37,571 nucleotides of DNA from Gammaproteobacteria bacterium (lineage in GTDB: Bacteria; Pseudomonadota; Gammaproteobacteria; Magnimaribacterales; D2472). The DNA is taken from NCBI GenBank assembly GCA_002721465.1, contig PBKO01000009.1:17545-55115 (forward strand), written 5' to 3'. The notes below the pieces were generated by a model. That model saw only the letters and a list, made by a program, of their open reading frames with translations. It ran no database searches and was not told where the DNA came from. A program made the translations under genes and the position numbers. Numbering within the stretch: the first letter of the stretch is position 1; each line of letters begins with the position of its first letter. Shown here piece after piece: positions 28,752-37,571 of this stretch.

Positions 28752-31700
28752 AGATATTTCTTCAATCTTAATTATTGGAGCAGGGCCGATCATTATTGGT
28801 CAAGCATGTGAGTTCGATTATTCTGGTGCTCAAGCCTGCAAAGCTTTAAAAGAGGAAGGATTTAGAGTTATTCTAGTAAATTCTAATCCCGCTACGATTA
28901 TGACTGATCCTTTATTGGCTGATGCAACTTACATTGAACCTATTCATTGGAAATCAGTTGAAAAAATCATTGAAAAGGAAAAACCTGATGCAATTCTTCC
29001 TACAATGGGAGGACAAACAGCTTTAAATACAGCACTTACATTAGATAAGAAAGGAGTTTTAAAAAAGCACAATACAATCTTAATTGGCGCAAATAGAGAA
29101 GCAATTGATAAAGCAGAAGATAGACAGCTTTTTGATGAGACCATGCAAGGAATTAATCTAGCGACGCCTGCCTCAGGAATAGCTCACTCAATGGAGGATG
29201 CACTTAAAGTGCAAAAAGAAATTGGGTTTCCTTGCATTATAAGACCATCTTTTACAATGGGAGGAACAGGTGGTGGAATTGCATACAACATTTCTGAATT
29301 TAAGAATATATGTGAAAAAGGTCTTGAGTTATCTCCTACTAATGAATTGTTGATTGATGAATCATTAATTGGGTGGAAGGAATTTGAAATGGAGGTTGTG
29401 AGAGATTGCGAGGATAATTGTATAATCGTCTGTTCTATTGAAAATTTTGATCCTATGGGTATTCATACTGGGGATTCGATAACAATTGCGCCTGCACAAA
29501 CACTCACTGATAAAGAATTTCAAATTATGCGAAATGCATCTTTTAAAATTTTAAGAGAAATTGGTGTTGACACTGGAGGTTCGAATGTTCAATTTGCTGT
29601 GAATCCCGAAAATGGAAAAATGGTTGTAATTGAAATGAATCCTAGAGTAAGCAGGTCGTCTGCATTAGCATCGAAAGCAACCGGATTCCCAATTGCAAAA
29701 GTAGCAGCACTTCTATCGGTTGGATTCACCCTTGATGAACTTAAAAATGACATTACTGGAGGACTGACACCCGCATCATTTGAACCTTCGATTGATTATA
29801 TAGTTACAAAAATTCCAAAGTTTGCATTTGAAAAGTTCCCACAAGCCAGCCCAAAATTAACAACACAAATGAAATCAGTTGGTGAGGTAATGTCGATAGG
29901 GTCAAATTTTCAAGAATCACTTCAAAAAGCATTATGCAGCATGGAAGAGGGATTGAATGGTTTAAACAGCACCAATGAGAGAGTTGACTCAATTCCTGAT
30001 GAAGAAATTTTAAATGAATTAACTATACCTGGACCAAAAAGACTTTTTTATGTTGCTGATGCAATCAGAAAAAAATGGTCACTTGAAAAAATACATAAAC
30101 TAACAATGATTGATTATTGGTTTTTAGATCAAATTGCTGAGCTTTTAGAAATGGAAAAAAAATTACTTGATTCTAATTTAGATAATTTAGATAAAGAAAG
30201 TTTTTTACTATTAAAAGAGAAAGGGTTCTCTGATTGTCGAATTGCCTATCTCACAAATCATAATGAAGACATTGTAAGAAATACAAGAAAAAAATTAGGA
30301 GTTACTCCTATTTTTAGAAGAGTCGACACATGTGCAGCAGAATTTTCTACATCAACATGTTATATGTATTCATCCTATGGAAACCAATGTGAAAGCAACC
30401 CATCATCTAAAGACAAAATTCTTGTATTGGGTAGTGGCCCCAACAGAATTGGCCAAGGAATTGAGTTTGATTACTGTTGTGTACATGCATCTTTAGCAAT
30501 GCAAGAAGAGGGATATGAATCAATAATGGTAAATTGTAATCCAGAAACTGTTTCAACAGATTATGATGTTTCAAATAGACTTTATTTCGAACCAATAACC
30601 ACAGAAAAAATTCTTGATATTATAGATATTGAAAAACCCAACGGGGTCATAATTCAATTTGGAGGACAAACTCCACTCAAGTTAGCAGATGTATTGTCTC
30701 AAAAAAATGTAAATATTTTGGGAACTAATGTTGATGCAATAGACAGATCTGAAGATCGTGAAAGATTTCAGGAACTTGTAAACAAACTAAATTTAAAACA
30801 ACCATCAAATGCAACAGCAAGGAATATGGATGAGGCGCTAAAAAAAGCAAAAGATATTGGATTTCCAATTGTAGTGAGGCCTTCATATGTACTTGGTGGA
30901 AGGGCTATGCAATTGGTAAACAATTTAAAAGAGCTTGAAAAATATCTAAATGAGGCTGTAGAAGTTTCTAACAGCAAACCTATATTACTTGATAGCTATT
31001 TAACAGATGCAATTGAAGTAGACGTAGACGTAGTTTCAGATGGAAAAAATATTGAAATAGGTGGAATACTTCAACATATTGAACAAGCCGGTATACACTC
31101 TGGTGACTCAGCATGCTCATTGCCTCCATATAGCTTGTCAGAGAAAATACAGGAAAAAATGTCCACTCAAGCAAAGAATATAGCTAAGGAACTTTGCATT
31201 ATTGGACTTATGAATATTCAATTTGCCATTAAAAATGAAGAAGTTTATATAATTGAAGTTAATCCTAGAGCATCTAGAACTGTTCCATTTATATCAAAAG
31301 CGATAGGTAACTCCCTAGCTAAAGTAGCATCAAAGTGTATGATTGGTAAAAGTTTAAAGGATCAAAATTTTTCTTCTAAACTTCCTGAGAATTTATCATT
31401 TGTAAAAGAGGCTGTGATGCCATTTGATAAATTTCCTCATGTTGATCCAATTCTTGGACCAGAAATGAAATCAACTGGAGAAGTTATGGGTATTGGTCCA
31501 AACTTTGGAGAGGCATATTCTAAAGCTCAAAAAGCTGCTAACAAAAGTCTTAGAAGATCTGGAGTAATTTTTATTAGCGTTAAAGACACAGATAAAAAAT
31601 ATCTTGATGAATTAATACCAATAATTAGTAATTATGGTTTTAGTATCGTTGCTACAACATCCACAGCAAAATATATCGAAAAGCTTGGCTTTGATGTTAA

Positions 31701-31950
31701 AAGAATAAACAAGGTTATGGAAGGTAGGCCTCATGTTGTAGATAGTTTACTTAATAATGAAATTGATATTGTTATAAATACAACTGAAGGTTCACAATCA
31801 ATTAAAGATTCAGCATCAATAAGACAGAGCGCCCTCAGAAATAAAATCTTTTGCACTACAACAATGTTTGGAGCATTTGCTGCAATGGAAGCTCTTCAGG
31901 GAAGTGAGGAGGATTGGACTTACTCGTCACTCCAAGAAATAAATAATTAA
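28738..31950 (+). CDS. carB: carbamoyl-phosphate synthase large subunit
   Basis: [26 protein letters not shown], two ATP-grasp halves, 1070 aa. Confidence 0.98.
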   Translation: MPRRKDISSILIIGAGPIIIGQACEFDYSGAQACKALKEEGFRVILVNSNPATIMTDPLLADATYIEPIHWKSVEKIIEKEKPDAILPTMGGQTALNTALTLDKKGVLKKHNTILIGANREAIDKAEDRQLFDETMQGINLATPASGIAHSMEDALKVQKEIGFPCIIRPSFTMGGTGGGIAYNISEFKNICEKGLELSPTNELLIDESLIGWKEFEMEVVRDCEDNCIIVCSIENFDPMGIHTGDSITIAPAQTLTDKEFQIMRNASFKILREIGVDTGGSNVQFAVNPENGKMVVIEMNPRVSRSSALASKATGFPIAKVAALLSVGFTLDELKNDITGGLTPASFEPSIDYIVTKIPKFAFEKFPQASPKLTTQMKSVGEVMSIGSNFQESLQKALCSMEEGLNGLNSTNERVDSIPDEEILNELTIPGPKRLFYVADAIRKKWSLEKIHKLTMIDYWFLDQIAELLEMEKKLLDSNLDNLDKESFLLLKEKGFSDCRIAYLTNHNEDIVRNTRKKLGVTPIFRRVDTCAAEFSTSTCYMYSSYGNQCESNPSSKDKILVLGSGPNRIGQGIEFDYCCVHASLAMQEEGYESIMVNCNPETVSTDYDVSNRLYFEPITTEKILDIIDIEKPNGVIIQFGGQTPLKLADVLSQKNVNILGTNVDAIDRSEDRERFQELVNKLNLKQPSNATARNMDEALKKAKDIGFPIVVRPSYVLGGRAMQLVNNLKELEKYLNEAVEVSNSKPILLDSYLTDAIEVDVDVVSDGKNIEIGGILQHIEQAGIHSGDSACSLPPYSLSEKIQEKMSTQAKNIAKELCIIGLMNIQFAIKNEEVYIIEVNPRASRTVPFISKAIGNSLAKVASKCMIGKSLKDQNFSSKLPENLSFVKEAVMPFDKFPHVDPILGPEMKSTGEVMGIGPNFGEAYSKAQKAANKSLRRSGVIFISVKDTDKKYLDELIPIISNYGFSIVATTSTAKYIEKLGFDVKRINKVMEGRPHVVDSLLNNEIDIVINTTEGSQSIKDSASIRQSALRNKIFCTTTMFGAFAAMEALQGSEEDWTYSSLQEINN

Positions 31951-31961
31951 TATTTCTAAAT

Positions 31962-31970
31962 TGTTATAAT
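31962..31970 (+). promoter_or_regulatory. extended -10 promoter element upstream of greA
   Basis: TGTTATAAT matches the TGnTATAAT consensus; 6 nt before the greA ATG. Confidence 0.55.
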
Positions 31971-31976
31971 ACATCA

Positions 31977-32453
31977 ATGAGCAGAGTACCACTTACCAAA
32001 GAGGGTGAATTATTACTTAAAGAAAGACTTTCAAACCTTAAGTTTGTTGAGAGACCTCAAATCTCTCAGGCAATTGCTGAGGCAAGAGCTCATGGAGACC
32101 TAAAAGAAAATGCTGAATATCATGCTGCAAAAGAACTCCAAGGTCTTTCTGAGGCTAAAATAAGTGAAATCGAAAATGCTCTTGCAAATGCTCAAATAAT
32201 TGACGTCAGAGATATACCAGAAACAGGCAGAGTAGTGTTTGGATCAACTGTGAAAGTTTATGATATTAACAATGATAAAGAAATTATTTATAAGATTGTT
32301 GGTAATCTAGAATCTGATCCTGAAAACGGGGCAATTTCAATCGAAACACCTATTGCAAAGGGGCTTGTAGGAAAATATGTAGATGACGAGATAAATATTA
32401 AAACTCCATCTGGCCAAATTGATTATGAAATTCTAGAAGTAAAACATAAATAA
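31977..32453 (+). CDS. greA: transcription elongation factor GreA
   Basis: [42 protein letters not shown]; carAB-greA-rlmE order. Confidence 0.97.
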   Translation: MSRVPLTKEGELLLKERLSNLKFVERPQISQAIAEARAHGDLKENAEYHAAKELQGLSEAKISEIENALANAQIIDVRDIPETGRVVFGSTVKVYDINNDKEIIYKIVGNLESDPENGAISIETPIAKGLVGKYVDDEINIKTPSGQIDYEILEVKHK

Positions 32454-32454
32454 A

Positions 32455-33021
32455 ATGCATCTGGATAGCTGGGCGAAAAAGGCAAAGAGTAATGGTTACC
32501 GTTCAAGAGCTGTTTTTAAGCTAAAAGAAATTTTAGGAAAGATAAAATTTAAAAATACAGATGGAAAAGTTTTAGATATCGGCTCTTCACCGGGCGGGTG
32601 GTCACAGTATATTATTAAGAACTTTCCTAAAAAAGAAGTCTATGCAATTGATGTATTGGATATGAAATCTATAGATGGAGTATGTTTTGTAAAAGAAGAT
32701 ATTCATAATATTGATGAAATTGAACTTATACATAAAAATAAAGGTAGTTTTGAGCTTGTAATTTCTGACATCGCCCCAAACCTTACTGGTATAAACGCAG
32801 TTGATATTGAAAATGTTTATGAATTAAATATATTAACAATATCCATAGCCAACAGATACTTACAAAATTCTAATGGCTTTTTTATTATGAAAACATTTCA
32901 AAACAGTATGTTAAAAATTTTAAGAAAAAATATGGCAATATATTTTGATATGGTTCAAACTTATAAGCCTGCTGCGTCAAAAAAGCAATCAGGTGAAATA
33001 TACTTGTATGGAGTTAAATAG
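32455..33021 (+). CDS. rlmE: 23S rRNA (uridine-2'-O)-methyltransferase RlmE
   Basis: [49 protein letters not shown] (KDKE set apparent); upstream of ftsH. Confidence 0.93.
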   Translation: MHLDSWAKKAKSNGYRSRAVFKLKEILGKIKFKNTDGKVLDIGSSPGGWSQYIIKNFPKKEVYAIDVLDMKSIDGVCFVKEDIHNIDEIELIHKNKGSFELVISDIAPNLTGINAVDIENVYELNILTISIANRYLQNSNGFFIMKTFQNSMLKILRKNMAIYFDMVQTYKPAASKKQSGEIYLYGVK

Positions 33022-33023
33022 TT

Positions 33024-34934
33024 ATGAATAGTTTTATGAGAAATATATTAGTTTGGGTAGTTATAGGCTCTCTAATGATTTATGTGTTTAATAACATTGA
33101 AAATAGCACTGCAAGAGAACAAATAAGTTACAGTCAATTTAGACAAGATATACTTTCTGATAGAGTTGCTAAGGTTGTTTATAAAGGCGATCAAATGACA
33201 ATCATTGGTGATAGACTTGATGGTTCTAAGTTCGAAACTACACATCCTATATTTAAAAAAGATGAAATGGTCGATAATGCAATTGAAGAAAACGGCATCA
33301 TTGCTGTTTATGAAAAAATTGAACAACCATCATTATTTTCACAATTATTAGTTGGTGCTTTCCCAATAATATTACTCTTGGCAATTTTCTTCTTCTTTAT
33401 GAGACAAATGCAAGGTGGGATTTCTGGAAAAGGTGGTCCTATGTCTTTTGGAAGAAGTAAAGCTAAACTAATGGAAGGTGGAAAAGTTAAGACAACATTT
33501 AAAGATGTAGCTGGATGCGAAGAAGCAAAGCAAGATGTTCAAGAGCTTGTAGATTTCTTAAAGGATCCAACAAAATTTCAAAAACTAGGTGGAAAAATTC
33601 CTAGAGGCGTTCTTATGGTTGGTCCTCCTGGTACAGGTAAAACTTTAATTGCTCGCGCCGTCGCTGGTGAAGCAAAGGTTCCTTTTTTTACTATCTCTGG
33701 ATCAGATTTTGTTGAAATGTTTGTCGGTGTAGGCGCGTCACGCGTCAGAGACATGTTTGAACAGGCAAAAAAACAATCTCCATGTATTGTCTTTATTGAT
33801 GAGATAGATGCAGTTGGCAGACACAGAGGTGCAGGTCTTGGCGGAGGACACGATGAAAGAGAGCAGACATTAAATCAACTTTTAGTCGAAATGGATGGTT
33901 TCGAAGGTAATGATGGAGTTATTGTTATTGCAGCAACCAACAGACCAGATGTACTTGATCCAGCATTATTAAGACCAGGTAGATTTGATAGGCAAGTTGT
34001 TGTCGACCTTCCTGATATAAGAGGGAGAGAAGCTATTCTTAAAGTACATATGAGAAAAGTTCCTCTTGACGCAGACGTTGATCCTCTTGTTATTGCTAGA
34101 GGTACGCCAGGCTTCTCAGGAGCAGATCTTGCAAACTTAATAAATGAGGCAGCTCTGTTTGCAGCAAGATATTCTGATAAAAAAATTGATCAATCACATC
34201 TTGATTTAGCTAAAGATAAAATAATGATGGGTGCTGAAAGAAAATCTATGATTCTAAGCGAAGAGCAAAAAAGAATTACGGCCTATCATGAGGCTGGCCA
34301 TGCCATTGTTGGAAGGCTATCACCTAAACATGATCCTGTTTATAAAGTTACAATAATACCAAGAGGAAGGGCCCTTGGTGTAACAATGTTCTTACCTGAA
34401 GAAGATACATACATGCAAAGCAAAGAATATCTTCTAGGAAGAATTGCAGCTTTATTTGGCGGCAGAATTGCTGAAAGCATTATTAACGGTGATAAAGGCA
34501 TAACAACTGGTGCTTCAAATGATATTGAAGTAGCTACAAATATTGCAACAAACATGGTTACCAAATGGGGATTATCTACAACAATTGGTCCCTTAAAATA
34601 TGGTGAAGATGAAGGAAGTCCATTTTTAGGGAGAAGTGCAGCTGCTCCTTCTCAAAATATGAGCGAGGCGACTGCTAAACTAATTGATAAAGAGGTTAAA
34701 TCAATTATTGAAAGTTGTTATTCTAAAGCAGAAACAATTCTTAAAGAGAATCTTGATAAGCTTAATGTAATGGCAGATGCCCTTCTTAAATATGAAACTA
34801 TAGGTGTTGATCAGATAGATGATATTATGGCTGGTGCAACACCTAGAGAGCCTAAAGGGTGGACTGATGATGATTCATCTAAAGGAAAGTCTTCTAAAAA
34901 AACTTCAATAAAAGGTGCCGCAGAAGAGTTATAA
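33024..34934 (+). CDS. ftsH: ATP-dependent zinc metalloprotease FtsH
   Basis: [30 protein letters not shown] zinc site, AAA SRH region. Confidence 0.98.
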   Translation: MNSFMRNILVWVVIGSLMIYVFNNIENSTAREQISYSQFRQDILSDRVAKVVYKGDQMTIIGDRLDGSKFETTHPIFKKDEMVDNAIEENGIIAVYEKIEQPSLFSQLLVGAFPIILLLAIFFFFMRQMQGGISGKGGPMSFGRSKAKLMEGGKVKTTFKDVAGCEEAKQDVQELVDFLKDPTKFQKLGGKIPRGVLMVGPPGTGKTLIARAVAGEAKVPFFTISGSDFVEMFVGVGASRVRDMFEQAKKQSPCIVFIDEIDAVGRHRGAGLGGGHDEREQTLNQLLVEMDGFEGNDGVIVIAATNRPDVLDPALLRPGRFDRQVVVDLPDIRGREAILKVHMRKVPLDADVDPLVIARGTPGFSGADLANLINEAALFAARYSDKKIDQSHLDLAKDKIMMGAERKSMILSEEQKRITAYHEAGHAIVGRLSPKHDPVYKVTIIPRGRALGVTMFLPEEDTYMQSKEYLLGRIAALFGGRIAESIINGDKGITTGASNDIEVATNIATNMVTKWGLSTTIGPLKYGEDEGSPFLGRSAAAPSQNMSEATAKLIDKEVKSIIESCYSKAETILKENLDKLNVMADALLKYETIGVDQIDDIMAGATPREPKGWTDDDSSKGKSSKKTSIKGAAEEL

Positions 34935-34943
34935 TACTCTTTC

Positions 34944-36266
34944 ATGAATTTAAAATTTGGTACTGACGGAATCAGAGGTCCCGTCGAAAGTTTAATAACA
35001 CCTGAAGCTTGTCTAAAAATTGGTCATGCTACTGGCTTAGTTATGAAAGAGCTAGGTTGGAAAACCGTTGTTATAGGTAAAGATACAAGAATATCTGGTT
35101 ATATGTTAGAAGCTGCACTTCAAGCTGGCTTCATTGCCTCTGGTGTAAATGTTCAACTTCTTGGACCCTTACCAACACCTGGCGTGGCTTATCTCACAAA
35201 GACTTTAAGAAACAAATTTGGTGTTGTAATTAGTGCATCTCATAATGATTTTTTAGATAATGGAATTAAAATTTTCAATGAAGATGGAGAAAAAATCTCT
35301 AGAGACATAGAGCGAAGAATTGAAAAGTATTTATCATCAAATCTGTCGTCTGTTGAGACCTCTCAAATAGGTAAAGCATATAGGTTTGACGAATCAGGCC
35401 CGAGATACATTGAATTTTGTAAGTCTACAGTTCCATCAGGTATATCATTTTCTTCATTAAGAATAGTCATAGATTGTGCTAACGGGGCTTGTTATAAGGT
35501 CAGCCCTGAAATTTTTGAAGAACTAGGTGCCGAGGTAATAATTATTGGCAATGAACCCGATGGATATAATATAAATAAAAATTGTGGTTCAACAAACCCA
35601 GAAGTGGTCAAGAAAGCGGTTATAGATAACAGAGCAGATTATGGAATTTCTCTGGATGGTGATGGTGATAGAGTCATTCTGGTTGATGAGAAAGGAAATA
35701 TTCTTGATGGTGATGATCTTCTTTACATATTGGCGTTTGCGAATCCAAATAGAACTGGTCCCTGGTCAGGTGTTATTGGAACAAAAATGAGTAATTTAGG
35801 GCTTGAGAATGGAATTAAAAAGCTTGGATATAAATTTTTACGAGCTGATGTTGGAGATAAACATGTAAGTGAAATGCTCACAAAAAAGGGTTGGATGCTT
35901 GGAGGAGAGACCTCAGGACATATTATTTGTAAAGATTTGGTAAGTACAGGTGATGGAACGATTGCAGCCTTGAAGGTTATTTCGTCTCTTATACTACTTG
36001 AGAAGACTCCAAGTGAAGTATTAGTAAATTTTATGAAGATACCTCAAGTCAACAAAGCAGTTCAAGTTGCTAACAAAGATATACTAAATGATAAAGATAT
36101 AAGATCTATTATTAAAGAGATTGAATCTGATATCACAGTAGGAAGAATTTTAGTAAGGCCATCAGGAACAGAATCAAAAATAAGAATAATGATTGAGGCA
36201 TCAGAGTGCAAAGTGGCGGAAAAATTTGCGTCTGATATTGAAGAGTTAATAAAGTCTAAGGCATAG
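34944..36266 (+). CDS. glmM: phosphoglucosamine mutase
   Basis: KFGTDGIRG, VVISASHN, DGDGDRVI, RPSGTESKIRIM; follows ftsH. Confidence 0.96.
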   Translation: MNLKFGTDGIRGPVESLITPEACLKIGHATGLVMKELGWKTVVIGKDTRISGYMLEAALQAGFIASGVNVQLLGPLPTPGVAYLTKTLRNKFGVVISASHNDFLDNGIKIFNEDGEKISRDIERRIEKYLSSNLSSVETSQIGKAYRFDESGPRYIEFCKSTVPSGISFSSLRIVIDCANGACYKVSPEIFEELGAEVIIIGNEPDGYNINKNCGSTNPEVVKKAVIDNRADYGISLDGDGDRVILVDEKGNILDGDDLLYILAFANPNRTGPWSGVIGTKMSNLGLENGIKKLGYKFLRADVGDKHVSEMLTKKGWMLGGETSGHIICKDLVSTGDGTIAALKVISSLILLEKTPSEVLVNFMKIPQVNKAVQVANKDILNDKDIRSIIKEIESDITVGRILVRPSGTESKIRIMIEASECKVAEKFASDIEELIKSKA

Positions 36267-37007
36267 ATGATAATTGCTAATTGGAAATGTAACGGCAGCA
36301 AACAAATGATCTCAACCTGGTTTGCAGAATTTACAGAAAAGTATGCTTCTAAAGAAGGTTCTTATATAGGTATTGCACCACCAATGATATATTTAGAATA
36401 TGTAAAAAGAATCATTGCTGAAAATTCATTGGAAATAAAGTTGGGAACTCAAGATTTAGATGCATCAAATGGTGCTAGAACAGGGGCAATTTCGGCTGAG
36501 ATGATTTTAGATTGTGAATGCAATTTTTCTATCGTTGGACACTCTGAGAGAAGACAATATTTTGATGAAAAAAATTCTACTATAAAAGAAAAAATTCATA
36601 AATTGATTGATGTAGCTACTCCTATTTTGTGTGTCGGTGAAACCTCCGAAGAAAATAAAAATAATTTAACTGAGGAAGTAATATCTAAACAATTGGAAGT
36701 TCTTGAGGGCTTAAATTTTCAAAACAAAATTGTTATTGCATATGAACCTGTTTGGGCAATAGGAACAGGAATGACACCTTCAAAAGAAGAAATAAATGAA
36801 ATTCATAAATTTATTAAAGATGTTGTACAATCCTCATCAATAAACTCTTTGAGACCCCGTGTTTTGTATGGTGGAAGTGTGAATGAAGAAAATTGTGAAA
36901 ATTTTTTTAAAAGTGAATTTGTTGATGGTGCACTAATTGGTGGAGCTTCTTTAGATGGATCAAGTTTTGCAAAAATTGTTACGAGTTTTAATGGAAGTTA
37001 TAAATGA
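36267..37007 (+). CDS. tpiA: triosephosphate isomerase
   Basis: IANWKCNG, IVGHSERR, IAYEPVWAIGTG, LYGGSVN. Confidence 0.97.
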   Translation: MIIANWKCNGSKQMISTWFAEFTEKYASKEGSYIGIAPPMIYLEYVKRIIAENSLEIKLGTQDLDASNGARTGAISAEMILDCECNFSIVGHSERRQYFDEKNSTIKEKIHKLIDVATPILCVGETSEENKNNLTEEVISKQLEVLEGLNFQNKIVIAYEPVWAIGTGMTPSKEEINEIHKFIKDVVQSSSINSLRPRVLYGGSVNEENCENFFKSEFVDGALIGGASLDGSSFAKIVTSFNGSYK

Positions 37008-37315
37008 TTATATTTATTAAAGTAATTTGTATAGTTCTGGCCATAGTCATTATTGGACTAGTTTTACTCCAACAAGGAAAAGGTTCAGATCTTGGGTCTG
37101 CATTTGGAGGAGGATCCTCAAACTCTATGTTTGGAGCTCTTGGCCCATCTGATTTTTTAGGGAAATTTACATATATCCTTGTTGCTGTTTGGCTTATATT
37201 GTCTTTGCTTTTGGCATATTTATATAAAACTGAAAATTCAGAAGTGATTTTCGATACCCCATTAATTGAAGAGGCCATTGAAGAAAGTTTTTCGGACGAA
37301 ATACCATTAGATTAA
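37004..37315 (+). CDS. secG: protein translocase subunit SecG
   Basis: Two TM segments, VLLQQGKGSDLGSAFGGGSSNSMFG motif; glmM-tpiA-secG order. Confidence 0.95.
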   Translation: MIIFIKVICIVLAIVIIGLVLLQQGKGSDLGSAFGGGSSNSMFGALGPSDFLGKFTYILVAVWLILSLLLAYLYKTENSEVIFDTPLIEEAIEESFSDEIPLD

Positions 37316-37324
37316 GGACAACAT

Positions 37325-37411
37325 TGGTGCCGAAAGCGGGACTTGAACCCGCACGAGCTTTCGCCCACTAGCCCCTCAAGCTAGCGTGTCTACCAATTCC
37401 ACCACTTCGGC
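37325..37411 (-). tRNA. leuU: tRNA-Leu (anticodon GAG), CCA encoded
   Basis: Minus strand GCCGAAG...CTAGC-TTGAGGG-GCTAG...GCGGG-TTCAAGT-CCCGC-TTTCGGC-ACCA; long variable arm TGGGCGAAAGCTCG; full cloverleaf by eye. Confidence 0.96.
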
Positions 37412-37421
37412 AAATTGCGTG

Positions 37422-37427
37422 ATTATA
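37422..37427 (-). promoter_or_regulatory. -10 box for tRNA-Leu
   Basis: TATAAT on the minus strand, 10 nt upstream of the tRNA 5' end. Confidence 0.6.
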
Positions 37428-37459
37428 ACAATTTTGCTCATAACAAACACAAAATAAAC

Positions 37460-37488
37460 TTGACCAATCATTCTTACTTTCATAAACT
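37460..37488 (+). promoter_or_regulatory. sigma70-like promoter for initiator tRNA
   Basis: TTGACC, 17-nt spacer, TAAACT, followed by a locally GC-richer stretch (GTTCGCTGCG) before the tRNA. Confidence 0.65.
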
Positions 37489-37503
37489 TCATGTTCGCTG
37501 CGT

Positions 37504-37571
<68 letters not shown>

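Noticed and set aside
29804-31174. Several 60-70 aa minus-strand ORFs opposite carB
   Set aside because: Antisense shadows of a long conserved ORF; no motifs or start signals.
33072-33326. 84-aa minus-strand ORF opposite the ftsH 5' end
   Set aside because: Antisense shadow; no supporting signal.

Overview
The window is an AT-rich, very gene-dense 37.6 kb segment of a streamlined gammaproteobacterial chromosome. A marine, SAR86-like lineage is a guess from gene order and composition, not shown by the sequence. It carries about 32 protein genes, nearly all core housekeeping: skp-lpxD-fabZ-lpxA-lpxB-rnhB-dnaE-accA-tilS, an enoyl-CoA hydratase, leuA, holD-like/rimI, a glutathione peroxidase, an ElaA-like GNAT, valS-pepA, lptF-lptG, an RDD protein, a POT transporter, dapE-dapD-glnD-map, carA-carB-greA-rlmE-ftsH-glmM-tpiA-secG, tRNA-Leu(GAG), and an initiator tRNA-Met cut by the window end. 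I found no CRISPR array, transposon, prophage, defence locus or biosynthetic cluster. The observations most worth checking are: (1) a ValS that stops about 200 aa early at a 1-bp convergent junction, with holC missing from the usual valS-holC-pepA locus while a divergent holD-like gene is kept; (2) -10-like boxes placed so that predicted +1 falls on or within 1-2 nt of start codons lacking Shine-Dalgarno sequences (dapD, greA, the RDD gene, glmM, holD-like), suggesting leaderless mRNAs; (3) all six convergent junctions abutting or overlapping, leaving no room for intergenic terminators; (4) an unlisted 40-aa highly basic ORF after the POT transporter; (5) a tRNA-Leu facing secG; and (6) inverted repeats in the map/carA and gpx/GNAT divergent regions.
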